In this document: one piece after another, positions 1-8,048 of the stretch
Layout of the letters: each line of letters opens with the position of its first letter
Position numbering within the stretch: position 1 is the stretch's first letter
Assembly (NCBI GenBank): GCA_000436755.1
Contig: FR887338.1
Location: 1-17,257 of the forward strand
From: Clostridium sp. CAG:253
Lineage (GTDB): Bacteria; Bacillota; Clostridia; Lachnospirales; Lachnospiraceae
Direction: 5' to 3'
DNA: 17,257 nt
Notes under the pieces: model-generated
Database searches by the model: none
What the model was told of the DNA's origin: nothing
The model's input: only the letters and a program-made list of their open reading frames with translations
Made by a program: the position numbers and the translations under genes

Positions 1-52
1 GCGCGCCAGATTGTGGCTCTGGAGGCCGAGGGTTCGAATCCCTCTATCCACC
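1..52 (+). tRNA. tRNA-His (GTG), 3' part, truncated by the window start
   Basis: The anticodon stem CCAGA/TCTGG (6-10 with 18-22) closes the 7-nt loop TTGTGGC, giving anticodon GTG (histidine). The T arm is GAGGG-TTCGAAT-CCCTC at 28-44, and the 3' acceptor strand runs to C52. A C at the discriminator position fits tRNA-His, which pairs C73 with an extra G-1. The 5' acceptor strand and most of the D arm lie outside the window. The 3' CCA is not encoded, so it must be added by the CCA-adding enzyme. A terminator follows at once. Confidence 0.93.
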
Positions 53-58
53 TTTTGT

Positions 59-84
59 ATCCTTGTTTGTGACAAGGATTTTTT
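59..84 (+). terminator. Intrinsic terminator after tRNA-His
   Basis: A perfect 8-bp stem (59-66, ATCCTTGT; 72-79, ACAAGGAT) with a 5-nt loop is followed by a run of T. It lies 6 nt after the tRNA-His end. It should separate this tRNA from tRNA-Gln, so tRNA-Gln may need its own promoter or readthrough. Confidence 0.8.
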
Positions 85-137
85 ATTAAATGAAAAAATA
101 TAGGAAAGATATTCAGAGTTTTATCTGTATATGATGA

Positions 138-210
138 TGGGCCGTCGCCAAGCGGTAAGGCACAGGACTTTGACTCCTGCATCCCGCGGGTTCGAATCCC
201 GCCGGTCCAG
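138..210 (+). tRNA. tRNA-Gln (TTG)
   Basis: A full cloverleaf can be drawn. Acceptor 138-144 (TGGGCCG) pairs with 203-209 (CGGTCCA), including one G-T pair. The anticodon stem CAGGA/TCCTG (163-167, 175-179) encloses CTTTGAC, giving anticodon TTG (glutamine). The T arm is GCGGG-TTCGAAT-CCCGC at 186-202 and the discriminator is G210. CCA is not encoded. The segment between anticodon and T stems reads as 6 nt (180-185), one more than in the usual 72-nt tRNA-Gln body, so this gene is 73 nt without CCA. No clear sigma-A promoter was seen in 85-137. Confidence 0.95.
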
Positions 211-217
211 TTTTTAG

Positions 218-249
218 CCCCTTTTGATTGTATATCAAGAGGGGTTTTT
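218..249 (+). terminator. Intrinsic terminator after tRNA-Gln
   Basis: An 11-bp stem (218-228 with 234-244, one G-T pair) with a GC-rich CCCC/GGGG base and a 5-nt loop is followed by TTTTT at 245-249. It ends the tRNA transcript and insulates the downstream gene. Confidence 0.92.
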
Positions 250-259
250 GTTTTTTGTA

Positions 260-288
260 TTTACATAAACTTTATTATATGATATTCT
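260..288 (+). promoter_or_regulatory. Possible sigma-A promoter for the thrH-like gene
   Basis: TTTACA (260-265, 5 of 6 to consensus) and TATTCT (283-288, 4 of 6) are separated by 17 nt. It lies directly after the tRNA terminator and would start RNA near 295, about 50 nt before the gene's ATG. AT-rich sequence makes chance matches likely. Confidence 0.4.
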
Positions 289-346
289 TCAAATGTATGA
301 CAATACGAAAAAAAGTCTATATATTAGGAAAAGAGGATGGTTGAAA

Positions 347-946
347 ATGAATATTGTATGTTTGGACTTAGAGGGTGTACTTGTTCCGGAAATCTGGATT
401 GCATTTGCAGAGGAGACAGGAATTCCAGAACTCAAAAGAACAACGAGAGACGAGCCGGATTATGACAAGCTTATGAATTATAGAATAGGTATTTTAAAAG
501 AACATGGTCTTGGACTTAAAGAAATTCAGAGCACTATTGCAAAGATAGACCCTATGCCGGGAGCAAAGGAGTTTTTAGATGAACTTCGTTCGATTACACA
601 GGTTATTATTATCAGTGATACATTTACACAGTTTGCAAGTCCGCTTATGAAGAAGCTTGGATGGCCTACAATTTTCTGTAATTCACTTGAAGTTGCAGAT
701 GATGGAGAAATCACAGGATTTAAGATGCGTTGTGAACAGTCTAAGCTGACAACAGTTAAAGCACTTCAGTCTATCGGTTATGATACGATTGCAAGTGGTG
801 ACAGCCACAATGACCTTGGGATGATTCGTGCCAGCAAGGCAGGATTTCTTTTCAAAAGTCCTGACAGCATCAAGGCAGAAAATCCTGACCTTGAAGCATT
901 TGATACATATGATGAGCTTATGGCAGCTATCAGGAAAGCTTTATAA
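347..946 (+). CDS. thrH: ThrH-type HAD phosphoserine phosphatase / homoserine phosphotransferase
   Basis: This 199-aa cytosolic HAD-superfamily enzyme closely follows the ThrH pattern known from Pseudomonas, where the protein dephosphorylates phosphoserine and can pass the phosphate to homoserine. The N-terminus has the nucleophile motif DLEGVLVPEIW (D7, E9). Motif II is IISDTF (S90, D91), and motif IV is GDSHND at 151-156. Length fits the family (about 200 aa). I start at ATG 347, not the in-frame ATG at 293, because a GAGG (333-336) sits 10 nt upstream and homology begins at residue 1 (MNIVCLDLEG). It appears monocistronic, between a tRNA terminator and the chemoreceptor promoter. No threonine or serine biosynthesis gene is adjacent, so the physiological substrate is inferred from the family only. 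A general serine phosphatase role is the main alternative. Confidence 0.85.
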   Translation: MNIVCLDLEGVLVPEIWIAFAEETGIPELKRTTRDEPDYDKLMNYRIGILKEHGLGLKEIQSTIAKIDPMPGAKEFLDELRSITQVIIISDTFTQFASPLMKKLGWPTIFCNSLEVADDGEITGFKMRCEQSKLTTVKALQSIGYDTIASGDSHNDLGMIRASKAGFLFKSPDSIKAENPDLEAFDTYDELMAAIRKAL

Positions 947-1021
947 TTAAAGTTAAATATTACCGGTGCAATTATCAATGATATACTACACTGGAAACAT
1001 TAAAATTATTGTCATGGTATA

Positions 1022-1038
1022 CCACGATTTTGTCGTGG
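1022..1038 (+). terminator. Weak hairpin, possible end of the thrH transcript
   Basis: A 6-bp inverted repeat CCACGA (1022-1027) and TCGTGG (1033-1038) has a 5-nt loop. The T tract (1050-1055) comes 11 nt later, too far for a classic terminator, so this could equally be an operator or a chance hairpin in the thrH to chemoreceptor gap. Confidence 0.3.
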
Positions 1039-1077
1039 CTGCTGTGGCGATTTTTGGTTTAATAAATAATGAAAAGA

Positions 1078-1086
1078 TGGTATAAT
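1078..1086 (+). promoter_or_regulatory. Extended -10 promoter of the chemoreceptor operon
   Basis: TGGTATAAT contains a perfect TATAAT (1081-1086) preceded by the TGn extension, with no good -35 box at 16-18 nt. It lies about 32 nt before the ATG at 1118. An upstream in-frame ATG at 1085 overlaps this -10 and so is unlikely to be the translation start. No FliA/SigD-type motif was seen. Confidence 0.55.
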
Positions 1087-1117
1087 GAAATTTAAGTTAA
1101 AGGAGGAGGTTTTTTGT

Positions 1118-3100
1118 ATGAAGAGACGAAGAAATATATCGATTAAAACAAAGCTTTTGGGGATCATAATTCCTGTAGTTATAGCTATAGTTGTGGTTCT
1201 TGTACTCGTAGCTTATGAAATGTCATCAGGTATTATTGAAAATTATTCAGAAAGTCTTTTGGAGTCTTCCGTAGTCAATCAGGCGAATGAGATTGAAGCG
1301 TGGCTTGAACAAAATATAGCCTCATTTCAATCTGCCAAGAGGACTATCGAAAAAATCAATCCAAATGACAGTGAATTACAAAATATGTTAGATGGATATT
1401 ATGGATTTAATGATAATTATCCTGATGGAATATACATTGCAGATTCTTCAGGAAAGTTTATGAAAGCATCGGAATCAAAAAAAACAGAGTCTGATGTTAC
1501 GCAGAGTGTATGGTATAAGGAGGGGCTTACAAGAATCAACATGAAAGTAGGCTCTGCTTATAAAAACTCAGAGGGGATAAATGTCATAAGTGCCTCGGCA
1601 ATGTTGAATGATGGCAGTGATAAGGTGCGTGTTATTTCAGCAGACATGACACTTGACCGTATAACAATCATAGTAAATGCCTTTATTGAAATGAATAAGG
1701 CGGAGTCGGTACTTGTTGACAAAAATACAGGTGTTATAATTGCCAACAGGGACAATAATCTTATCTCACAAAAAATTGGTGACGGAAATCAGAGTGAATA
1801 TTACAAGAAGCTTGCAAAAAATATAACTGCGAAAAAATATGATTCAACCACAATTGATGGAGAGATGACTGTTTTCAAAGAGGTAGATGGAACAGACTGG
1901 CTGTTGGTATCATATGTGCCAAAGAGTGTTATAATGTCTGACCTTGTAAATCTTCGTACAACAATGATTGTTATAAGTATTGTGTGCATTCTTTTGTTGT
2001 GTGTTCTTATTGAACGTGTTACATATGTTGTTATTAAGCCTGTAAAGACTATGACAAGTGTAATAACGAAGATGACATCGGGTGATTTCACGGTTAATAT
2101 GGAAGTTAAGGGTCATGATGAAATCGCAGTTATGGGAGAGAGTGTTAAGAAATTTATTTCCACAATGAAACAAATGATACAGGAAATGGGAGATATTTCG
2201 GGAAAACTTAAAAAACAGGCAGATAAAAGCAAAGATGTTTCGGGTGAAATGAATTCAGCTGCATCTATACAGTCTCAGTCTATGGGTGAATTAAATTCAA
2301 CTGTAGACCAGCTTTCGCTTTCTGTCAATGAAATAGCCGAGAGTGCTACAAAGCTTGCAGGTGTTGCATCTGATACGAAGAATGATGGAAGTCAGGTAGG
2401 CGAAAAGATGGACGAGACTGTGCGGGTGTCTGAAAAAGGCAGGGAGGACATGAAAAATGCAGGTCAGGCACTTGAAAGTATAGAGCAGTCAATACATAAT
2501 CTAAAGGAAGCTGTGAATAAAGTTGGAAGTGCATCCGGAGAGATTGTTCAGATTATAAATCTGATTGGAGAAATAGCAGACCAGACAAATCTTTTGGCGT
2601 TAAATGCATCTATTGAGGCTGCACGTGCAGGTGAAAGTGGAAAGGGATTTGCAGTTGTTGCATCTGAGATTGGAAAACTTGCAAACAGCAGTACAGAATC
2701 TGTGTCGAATATTACAGTGCTTATAACAGAGATAAATAATCTTGTTGCAGATGCCGTGAAACAGGCAGGAAGCAGTGCGGAGGATATATCAGGAAGTGCC
2801 GAACTTATACATACAGCTGTTGATACATTTGATACAATATTTAACAATATACAGGATACAGGTTCATTGATAGGAGAGATGCTTGAGAAGATAAATGACG
2901 TTGATGCTGTTGCTACAAATGTAGCAGCTATTTCAGAAGAACAGGCAGCAAGTTCTGATGAGATTCTTGCGACATCAGAGTCGATGCTGAAACAGGCAGA
3001 GAAGATTTCAAATAACAGTGATGCTGTTGAGGAGGAGGCAGACAATCTTGCATTGTCTGCACAACAGCTTGAAAATCAGGTTAATCAGTTTCAGGTTTAG
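1118..3100 (+). CDS. Methyl-accepting chemotaxis protein with extracellular dCACHE-like domain
   Basis: This 660-aa transmembrane chemoreceptor would pass ligand binding to CheW/CheA and flagellar switching. TM1 is about 13-33 after a basic MKRRR start. The extracellular region is about 34-280 and looks like a double CACHE domain (WYKEGL near 132, ISADMTLD near 174, [12 protein letters not shown] near 257). TM2 is about 281-306 and HAMP about 307-360. A long cytoplasmic coiled coil follows, with the conserved hairpin tip at about 484-520 ([20 protein letters not shown]). There is no C-terminal NWETF-type CheR tether. The start at 1118 is set by AAAGGAGGAGG (1099-1109); the in-frame ATG at 1085 has no such site and overlaps the promoter. 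The stop is 16 nt before the binding-protein ATG, so the two are probably co-transcribed. I do not see the full amino-acid-binding dCACHE motif: W-Y is present but the expected Arg just before it is not. The ligand is unknown. Confidence 0.93.
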   Translation: MKRRRNISIKTKLLGIIIPVVIAIVVVLVLVAYEMSSGIIENYSESLLESSVVNQANEIEAWLEQNIASFQSAKRTIEKINPNDSELQNMLDGYYGFNDNYPDGIYIADSSGKFMKASESKKTESDVTQSVWYKEGLTRINMKVGSAYKNSEGINVISASAMLNDGSDKVRVISADMTLDRITIIVNAFIEMNKAESVLVDKNTGVIIANRDNNLISQKIGDGNQSEYYKKLAKNITAKKYDSTTIDGEMTVFKEVDGTDWLLVSYVPKSVIMSDLVNLRTTMIVISIVCILLLCVLIERVTYVVIKPVKTMTSVITKMTSGDFTVNMEVKGHDEIAVMGESVKKFISTMKQMIQEMGDISGKLKKQADKSKDVSGEMNSAASIQSQSMGELNSTVDQLSLSVNEIAESATKLAGVASDTKNDGSQVGEKMDETVRVSEKGREDMKNAGQALESIEQSIHNLKEAVNKVGSASGEIVQIINLIGEIADQTNLLALNASIEAARAGESGKGFAVVASEIGKLANSSTESVSNITVLITEINNLVADAVKQAGSSAEDISGSAELIHTAVDTFDTIFNNIQDTGSLIGEMLEKINDVDAVATNVAAISEEQAASSDEILATSESMLKQAEKISNNSDAVEEEADNLALSAQQLENQVNQFQV

Positions 3101-3116
3101 GAGGGGAGGAATACTT

Positions 3117-4094
3117 ATGAAGAGGTTAGTAAGTTTGTTTATATGTTTAGCATTAGCTATAGGTTGTATGAGTGGGTGTGGAGGCAAAACCAACAGTTCG
3201 TCAGATATAAGTGCAAGCGGGATGAAAATATTATTTTCATTATCACAAGCGGATGATTTCAGAAGTGCGGTTGCAAATAAAGCAAAAGAAACGGCTGAAA
3301 AGGCGGGGGCTACAGTTGATATTGTAGATGAAGAAAATTCTATTGAAAATCAGGTAAGTGATATCAAGAAGGCTGTATCAGAAAAGTACGATGTAATAAT
3401 ATGTGGTCTGGTTGATATAGATACTGCTTTTGAAATAGAAGCGATAGCGGGAGATATTCCGATAGTATTCTTTAATACATGCCCTGACAGTGACAGACTT
3501 GAGGCAGATAAATACATATATGTAGGTTCAAACGAGGAAGATGCCGGTAAATATCAGGCAGAAGCGGTATTGAAGGATTTTCAGTCATCCGATGAAATAA
3601 ATGTTGCGATATTTAAAGGAGCAGCATCACATGCCGCTACAGAGCCAAGAACACAGGCTTTAAAAGATGAATTAAATGCTTCAGGAAAGACCGTGAACTT
3701 TGTATTTGAGGATAATGCGGACTGGGATAAGGAAAAAGCAAAGGATATGTTTAAGCAGTTTTTAAAGACAAATCAGAAATGCGATGCAGTTGTGTGCAAT
3801 AATGATACTATGGCAACAGGGATTATAGAGGCATGCAAAGAAGAGGATTTAAGTGATATAAAAATATATGGTATAGATGCAACAGCAGAAGGATGTGCTG
3901 CTATAGAAGCAGGTACTATGGCATTTACTGTTTACCAGTCAGCAACAGGACAGGGAGAGATGGCTGTTAAGGCTGCGGCGGCTATGGTAAAAGGTGATGG
4001 AATATCAACACTTAAAGGTGCTACAGATGATAAGAAATACGTGTGGGTACCATTTGAGAAAGTTGACAGTTCAAATGTAAAAGATTATGAATAA
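3117..4094 (+). CDS. Sugar-binding lipoprotein (Peripla_BP_4 / RbsB-like), no transporter partner
   Basis: This is a 325-aa extracytoplasmic solute-binding protein of the ribose/galactose type. The N-terminus [17 protein letters not shown] is a lipoprotein signal, with acylation at C17 or C21 (MSGC). The mature part has two alpha/beta lobes with typical binding-site positions: N120 (PIVFFN), R178 (TEPRTQ), N228-N229-D230 (NND), D254 (GID) and Q274 (YQSATGQGE). These residues commonly contact pyranose or ribose-like ligands in this family. The start at 3117 has a strong GAGGGGAGGA (3101-3110); a longer reading frame runs back into the chemoreceptor gene and is not real. It lies 16 nt after the chemoreceptor, and a perfect terminator follows, with no permease or ATPase. 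It may therefore present ligand to the chemoreceptor, or serve a transporter encoded elsewhere. Ligand and partner are inference. Confidence 0.88.
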   Translation: MKRLVSLFICLALAIGCMSGCGGKTNSSSDISASGMKILFSLSQADDFRSAVANKAKETAEKAGATVDIVDEENSIENQVSDIKKAVSEKYDVIICGLVDIDTAFEIEAIAGDIPIVFFNTCPDSDRLEADKYIYVGSNEEDAGKYQAEAVLKDFQSSDEINVAIFKGAASHAATEPRTQALKDELNASGKTVNFVFEDNADWDKEKAKDMFKQFLKTNQKCDAVVCNNDTMATGIIEACKEEDLSDIKIYGIDATAEGCAAIEAGTMAFTVYQSATGQGEMAVKAAAAMVKGDGISTLKGATDDKKYVWVPFEKVDSSNVKDYE

Positions 4095-4125
4095 TTTTTG
4101 ATTTATTTTTATTATAATGTGTAAC

Positions 4126-4170
4126 GCCGAGATTAATATAAAAAAGTTTATATTAATCTCGGCTGTTTAT
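4126..4170. terminator. Perfect 17-bp terminator hairpin between convergent genes
   Basis: The arms at 4126-4142 and 4147-4163 are exact 17-nt reverse complements (GCCGAGATTAATATAAA and its complement) around a 4-nt AAAG loop. The plus-strand side is followed by TGTTTATTTTC, a usable U-rich tail for the binding-protein operon. The minus side is less T-rich near the stem but AT-rich further on, so it may also stop the opposite transcript. It sits between the stops at 4094 and 4174. Confidence 0.85.
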
Positions 4171-4173
4171 TTT

Positions 4174-6456
4174 CTATAAATATGTATCTTCAAACTGTTT
4201 GATTGGTATAGGCTTTGAAAAATAATATCCCTGATATACTTTGCATCCCATCTGTGTAAGTTCTGCAACCTGTTCTTTTGTTTCAACACCTTCTGTTATA
4301 ACAGTAAGACCAAGAGTTTTTGTGAGTGCAATTATTGTATTTAAAATAGACATACTCTTTTTTAAACGGTCAGGCTTTGTTGTTCTTAAAAATCCCATGT
4401 CGATTTTAATGACGTCAACATCCATATCTTTAAGCGTGTTAAGTGAGGAATATCCGCTTCCAAAATCATCAATTTCAACCTGAAAACCATATTGTCTGAA
4501 CTGCTGAATAATATCAAGCTCACCAGAAGCTCCTGTCATAAGTGCAGTTTCGGTGATTTCAAGTTTAAGTGTTGAAGGTATGATATGATATTTTTCAACG
4601 AGAGATGTTATGGTTTTATATACATCCATGTAATAAAAATCTTTAGTGGAGATATTTACGGATATATACAGGCTGTTGAGTCCATCTTTCTGCCATTGTG
4701 CAAGCTTTTTTACAGCGAGTTCCCAAACAAATTTGTCAAGACGGTAGATAAGACCTGTGCGTTCAAATACTTCTATGAAATCGCCCGGAAAGATAAGACC
4801 ACGTTTTGGATGCTGCCATCTTACAAGTGCCTCAGCACCAAGTATCTGTCCGTCTGATGTCATCTGTGGTTGAAGGTACATACAAAACTGTTTTTCATCC
4901 AAAGCCTTTTCAAAATCACCGACAAGCTGTTTTTCAATGATAGTATCATTGAAAATTGTATCATTGTAATATGCAATAGATTTATCGTAATTGTCATAAA
5001 GTGTTTTGATTGCCAGATTTGCCTTATCACACATTATCGAGATATCCTCGTTTATATCAGTGATTTCATAAACACCGATATATATATGAAGATGATAAAG
5101 GTCGTTGTTAAATGTGCGTCCCATTGTGCGTATAGCGTTAATAAAAGACTGTTCATTAAATTTGGATTTTGGGATACATGCGGCGAATTTATCTCCGCCT
5201 GTTCTGCCGTAAATAATACCCTCGCCGCACTGCTCTTTGAGTAGGTCAGCTTCCATTTTTAAAACTTCATTTCCTTTTTCAAGACCGAATAAATCATTTA
5301 TCAGTTTAAAATCTTTAATATTTGAACTGAGGAGCAGCCATTCTGTATCCGGATTTGCCTTGAGGATTTCAGAGGCTTTTACTGAAAAATAGTTTTTATT
5401 GTACAGACCGGTAAGTGTATCATGCGTTGCGAGATACCTTTCTTTTTCAAATGCAAGATGTTTTTCGGTATTGTCAATAAGATTTAAGAAAAAACCGATA
5501 TATTCTTCTTTCTTATCAAATAATTTTCTGTATTCTATGTCAAAGTAGTGTGTTTTATTATCAATGATGTATTTGTCACTACATTCAATGGAATTAAGAT
5601 TGTTGATGTTATTCTTTTCTATCCACTTCAGTGCATAGTCAGAAATGGATGAAAGAGGGATTGACTGACTGTCAAACATCTTCCGTGCACGGTCATTTGC
5701 GTAGACGCACTCATTGTTTATATCAAAACATATAATAGCATTGTTCATTTCTGCTACAACAATAGACAGCGTTTTGTCTATAAGTTCATTTGGGGAACGA
5801 TAAAGTGTAAAATAGCATATTATTATTGCAGCAAATACAAAAAACGGAAGTGATACATCTATAGGAAACTCTGATATATTGCATACAGAGTTTAAAAGTA
5901 TTATTATGCACATTATTGTAAGTACCGGAAGATACTTTTTACGGTAAAAATATGGTATTTGTAGAATTTTTATTGTAAATGATGCAATAATACAAAATAC
6001 AATACAGTATGCAAAAGCATAGTGAAGGTAGTAAAAAAGTTTTTTGTCAGCTACATGATACAATGTAAAATCCATATATCTGACTGTTTTTAAGGTAAAT
6101 GCATTGTGGAGAAATGTATTTAAAAATAATGATATTCCATCCAAATATGCAATTATAAAACAGCCTGTTCTAAATGGCGTGACTTCGTTAAATACAAGTG
6201 TATACTGCTGAGAGTATTGAAGTATGTATATAAGTACCATGTCAAATGAAAACAGATAAAGACCTTCCATCAGATATGCAAATGTTTCGTTCGTGGAAAG
6301 TGCAAACAAGCCATTTCCGAATATGGTTATAATTGCAAAAACAAGACAATTCTGAATTGAAGATGCAACTTTATTTTTGATTTTGTTGGCATATTTTATA
6401 CATATCAGTATGGGTATTATCATTAGAAATAAAAATGCCAGGTATATTTTATCCAT
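4174..6456 (-). CDS. Membrane c-di-GMP phosphodiesterase: 7TM-PAS-GGDEF(degenerate)-EAL
   Basis: This 760-aa protein is predicted to hydrolyse cyclic di-GMP at the membrane. Residues 1-220 form about seven membrane segments, like the N-terminal 7TM region of some histidine kinases. A PAS-like domain (about 226-335, FDINNECVYAND) follows. The GGDEF domain (about 340-500) has the signature GGDKF (420-424), with the key E replaced by K423, so cyclase activity is probably lost. The EAL domain (about 510-760) keeps the catalytic set: EALVRW (542-547), N601, E633/E636, DDFG (663-666), KID near 684 and EGVE (722-725), so phosphodiesterase activity is likely. The start has GGAGG nine nt upstream (complement of 6466-6470). 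It is single-gene, facing the chemoreceptor operon, and has its own candidate promoter. The input to the 7TM and PAS parts is unknown. Confidence 0.92.
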   Translation of the reverse strand: MDKIYLAFLFLMIIPILICIKYANKIKNKVASSIQNCLVFAIITIFGNGLFALSTNETFAYLMEGLYLFSFDMVLIYILQYSQQYTLVFNEVTPFRTGCFIIAYLDGISLFLNTFLHNAFTLKTVRYMDFTLYHVADKKLFYYLHYAFAYCIVFCIIASFTIKILQIPYFYRKKYLPVLTIMCIIILLNSVCNISEFPIDVSLPFFVFAAIIICYFTLYRSPNELIDKTLSIVVAEMNNAIICFDINNECVYANDRARKMFDSQSIPLSSISDYALKWIEKNNINNLNSIECSDKYIIDNKTHYFDIEYRKLFDKKEEYIGFFLNLIDNTEKHLAFEKERYLATHDTLTGLYNKNYFSVKASEILKANPDTEWLLLSSNIKDFKLINDLFGLEKGNEVLKMEADLLKEQCGEGIIYGRTGGDKFAACIPKSKFNEQSFINAIRTMGRTFNNDLYHLHIYIGVYEITDINEDISIMCDKANLAIKTLYDNYDKSIAYYNDTIFNDTIIEKQLVGDFEKALDEKQFCMYLQPQMTSDGQILGAEALVRWQHPKRGLIFPGDFIEVFERTGLIYRLDKFVWELAVKKLAQWQKDGLNSLYISVNISTKDFYYMDVYKTITSLVEKYHIIPSTLKLEITETALMTGASGELDIIQQFRQYGFQVEIDDFGSGYSSLNTLKDMDVDVIKIDMGFLRTTKPDRLKKSMSILNTIIALTKTLGLTVITEGVETKEQVAELTQMGCKVYQGYYFSKPIPIKQFEDTYL

Positions 6457-6548
6457 ACAAATTAACCTCCATTCAAATACATAGATAATGTATTAATTAA
6501 TTTATCGGTATTTTGTTTAATACTTTTAAAAACATATTATTGTATTCA

Positions 6549-6577
6549 ATTGTACCATAAATTGGCTTGTGTTTGAA
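6549..6577 (-). promoter_or_regulatory. Candidate promoter for the phosphodiesterase gene
   Basis: Read on the minus strand, TTCAAA (complement of 6572-6577) and TACAAT (complement of 6549-6554) are 17 nt apart, and the -10 has a TGG extension. It would give a leader of about 85 nt. The boxes are good, but the region is very AT-rich. Confidence 0.45.
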
Positions 6578-6628
6578 TAAATTTAGCTTAATTTTTAAAG
6601 AGTTTTTGTGTTGCTTTTGTAAAAAGTG

Positions 6629-6637
6629 TGTTAAAAT
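6629..6637 (+). promoter_or_regulatory. Possible extended -10 for the MATE gene
   Basis: TGTTAAAAT contains TAAAAT (6632-6637) with a TGn extension, about 48 nt before the ATG. A TTGCTT at 6611-6616 is only 15 nt away, so -35 use is doubtful. It lies back to back with the candidate phosphodiesterase promoter. Confidence 0.35.
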
Positions 6638-6684
6638 GATTTCCGGTTTGCCACTTTTGAAGTTTATGGAAATGAGGTTTAACA

Positions 6685-8013
6685 ATGAAAGATTTAACAG
6701 AAGGAAAAACACTGCCGCTTATAATGGGATTTGCCATACCTATTGCTATAGGAAATATATTTCAGTTATTTTACAGTCTTGCTGATACGAGAATAGTAGG
6801 GCAGTTTCTGGGAGAAAATGCACTTGCCTCTGTTGGAGCCACAAGTTCGTTAAATAACATGATAATCGGATTTTTGCTGGGAATGACAAACGGATTTGCG
6901 ATAATCGTTGCAAGGAGTTATGGTGCAAAGGATGAGAATGGAATAAAAAAAGCAGTATCGGCAACTTTTGTGCTTGGAATAGCCGTGTCGCTTGTATTTA
7001 CTGTGCTTAGCGTGGTATTTTTAAGAAATATACTTGAATTTTTAAATACCCCTGAAAATCTTATAGATGGCGCATACAGATATTTCAGAATAATCCTTTT
7101 GGGAATGACCGGGGCAATGTTATACAATGTCTGTGCAGGACTTTTCAGAGCGATAGGAGATTCAATTACGCCACTTATTTTTCTGATAATTTCCACATTT
7201 GTTAATATAGGTCTTGATATTTTGTTTGTCTGTGGATTTAAGTGGGGAGTTGAAGGTGCGGCGTTTGCCACGATATTATCTCAGATTTTGTCATTTGCAT
7301 GCTGTTTTGTGTATATGCTTAAGAAATATCCGGTGCTTCATTTTGGAATAAAGGATATAAAGCTTGAAAAGAGTCTTGTAAAGTCAATGTTTGCGATAGG
7401 ATGTTCAATGGGATTTATGAGTTCGCTTATAAATATCGGTTCTGTGGCACTTCAGGGAGCCATAAATTCGCTCAATAATGCAAATTATATTGTTGCGCAT
7501 ACAGCGGCAAGAAAGATTTCAGAGTTCTTTATGCTTCCGTTTACTGTATTTGGAACAACGATGGCAACTTTCTGTGGTCAGAATATGGGTGCGAAAAGAC
7601 CTGACAGAATAAAGAAAGGAATATGGCAGGTTACGATAGTTACCTGGATATGGTGTGCTTTCATGGTGCTGTTATCGTATACGGTTGTTCCATATATGGT
7701 GGAGATGATAACGGCAACAAAACAGCAGCAGGTTATAGACACGGCATCACTTTATCTAAGAGTTGATACACTGCTTTATTTTATCCCGGCTGTTATATGT
7801 ATACTTAGAAATGCAATGCAGGGAATTGGTGACAGCGTTACACCAGTTGTATCAAGCTCGTTTGAACTTATATGTAAAGTGCTTGTAGCAACATTTTTAA
7901 CACCGGTATTAGGATACTGGGCTATTATATGGGCGGAGCCTATAGCATGGGTTATAATGGTTATACCTTTGCTTATCGGAATAAAGAAAAATCCGGTTTT
8001 TAAGACTGTTTAA
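6685..8013 (+). CDS. MATE family multidrug efflux transporter
   Basis: This 442-aa integral membrane protein shows the twelve-helix, two-half MATE arrangement. It uses a Na+ or H+ gradient to export cationic drugs or metabolites. The N-terminus (GKTLPLIMGFAIPIAIGN, then FYSLADTRIVGQFLG) is the typical first helix and loop of bacterial MATE proteins. Repeat features recur in the second half (FMLPFTVFGTTMATFCGQNMGA, shown here by its ends near 275-296). Length is normal for the family. GAGG (6674-6677) lies 7 nt before ATG 6685. It stands alone: divergent from the phosphodiesterase and convergent with the nuclease-like gene, so context does not give the substrate. All 11 arginines use AGA/AGG, matching the local codon style. 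The DinF-like versus NorM-like subgroup cannot be settled by eye. Confidence 0.92.
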   Translation: MKDLTEGKTLPLIMGFAIPIAIGNIFQLFYSLADTRIVGQFLGENALASVGATSSLNNMIIGFLLGMTNGFAIIVARSYGAKDENGIKKAVSATFVLGIAVSLVFTVLSVVFLRNILEFLNTPENLIDGAYRYFRIILLGMTGAMLYNVCAGLFRAIGDSITPLIFLIISTFVNIGLDILFVCGFKWGVEGAAFATILSQILSFACCFVYMLKKYPVLHFGIKDIKLEKSLVKSMFAIGCSMGFMSSLINIGSVALQGAINSLNNANYIVAHTAARKISEFFMLPFTVFGTTMATFCGQNMGAKRPDRIKKGIWQVTIVTWIWCAFMVLLSYTVVPYMVEMITATKQQQVIDTASLYLRVDTLLYFIPAVICILRNAMQGIGDSVTPVVSSSFELICKVLVATFLTPVLGYWAIIWAEPIAWVIMVIPLLIGIKKNPVFKTV

Positions 8014-8048
8014 AAATATACGGATATGGTTGTGTGTTTATATATCCA

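Noticed and set aside
1..250. tRNA genes as an integration site for a mobile element
   Set aside because: No integrase, no repeat of the tRNA 3' ends elsewhere in the window by eye, and ordinary genes follow.
947..1117. Cyclic di-GMP riboswitch before the chemoreceptor
   Set aside because: Considered because of the nearby EAL gene, but none of the conserved GEMM-type core segments is visible and the leader from the likely promoter is only about 25-30 nt.
2548..3045. 165-codon minus-strand open frame inside the chemoreceptor gene
   Set aside because: Shadow frame of the repetitive Ala/Ser-rich signalling helix; no ribosome binding site or recognisable domain.
8014..8048. GGATAT/ATATCC hairpin between the MATE and nuclease-like genes
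   Set aside because: Six AT-rich pairs with a 14-nt loop and no adjacent T run; not convincing as a terminator.
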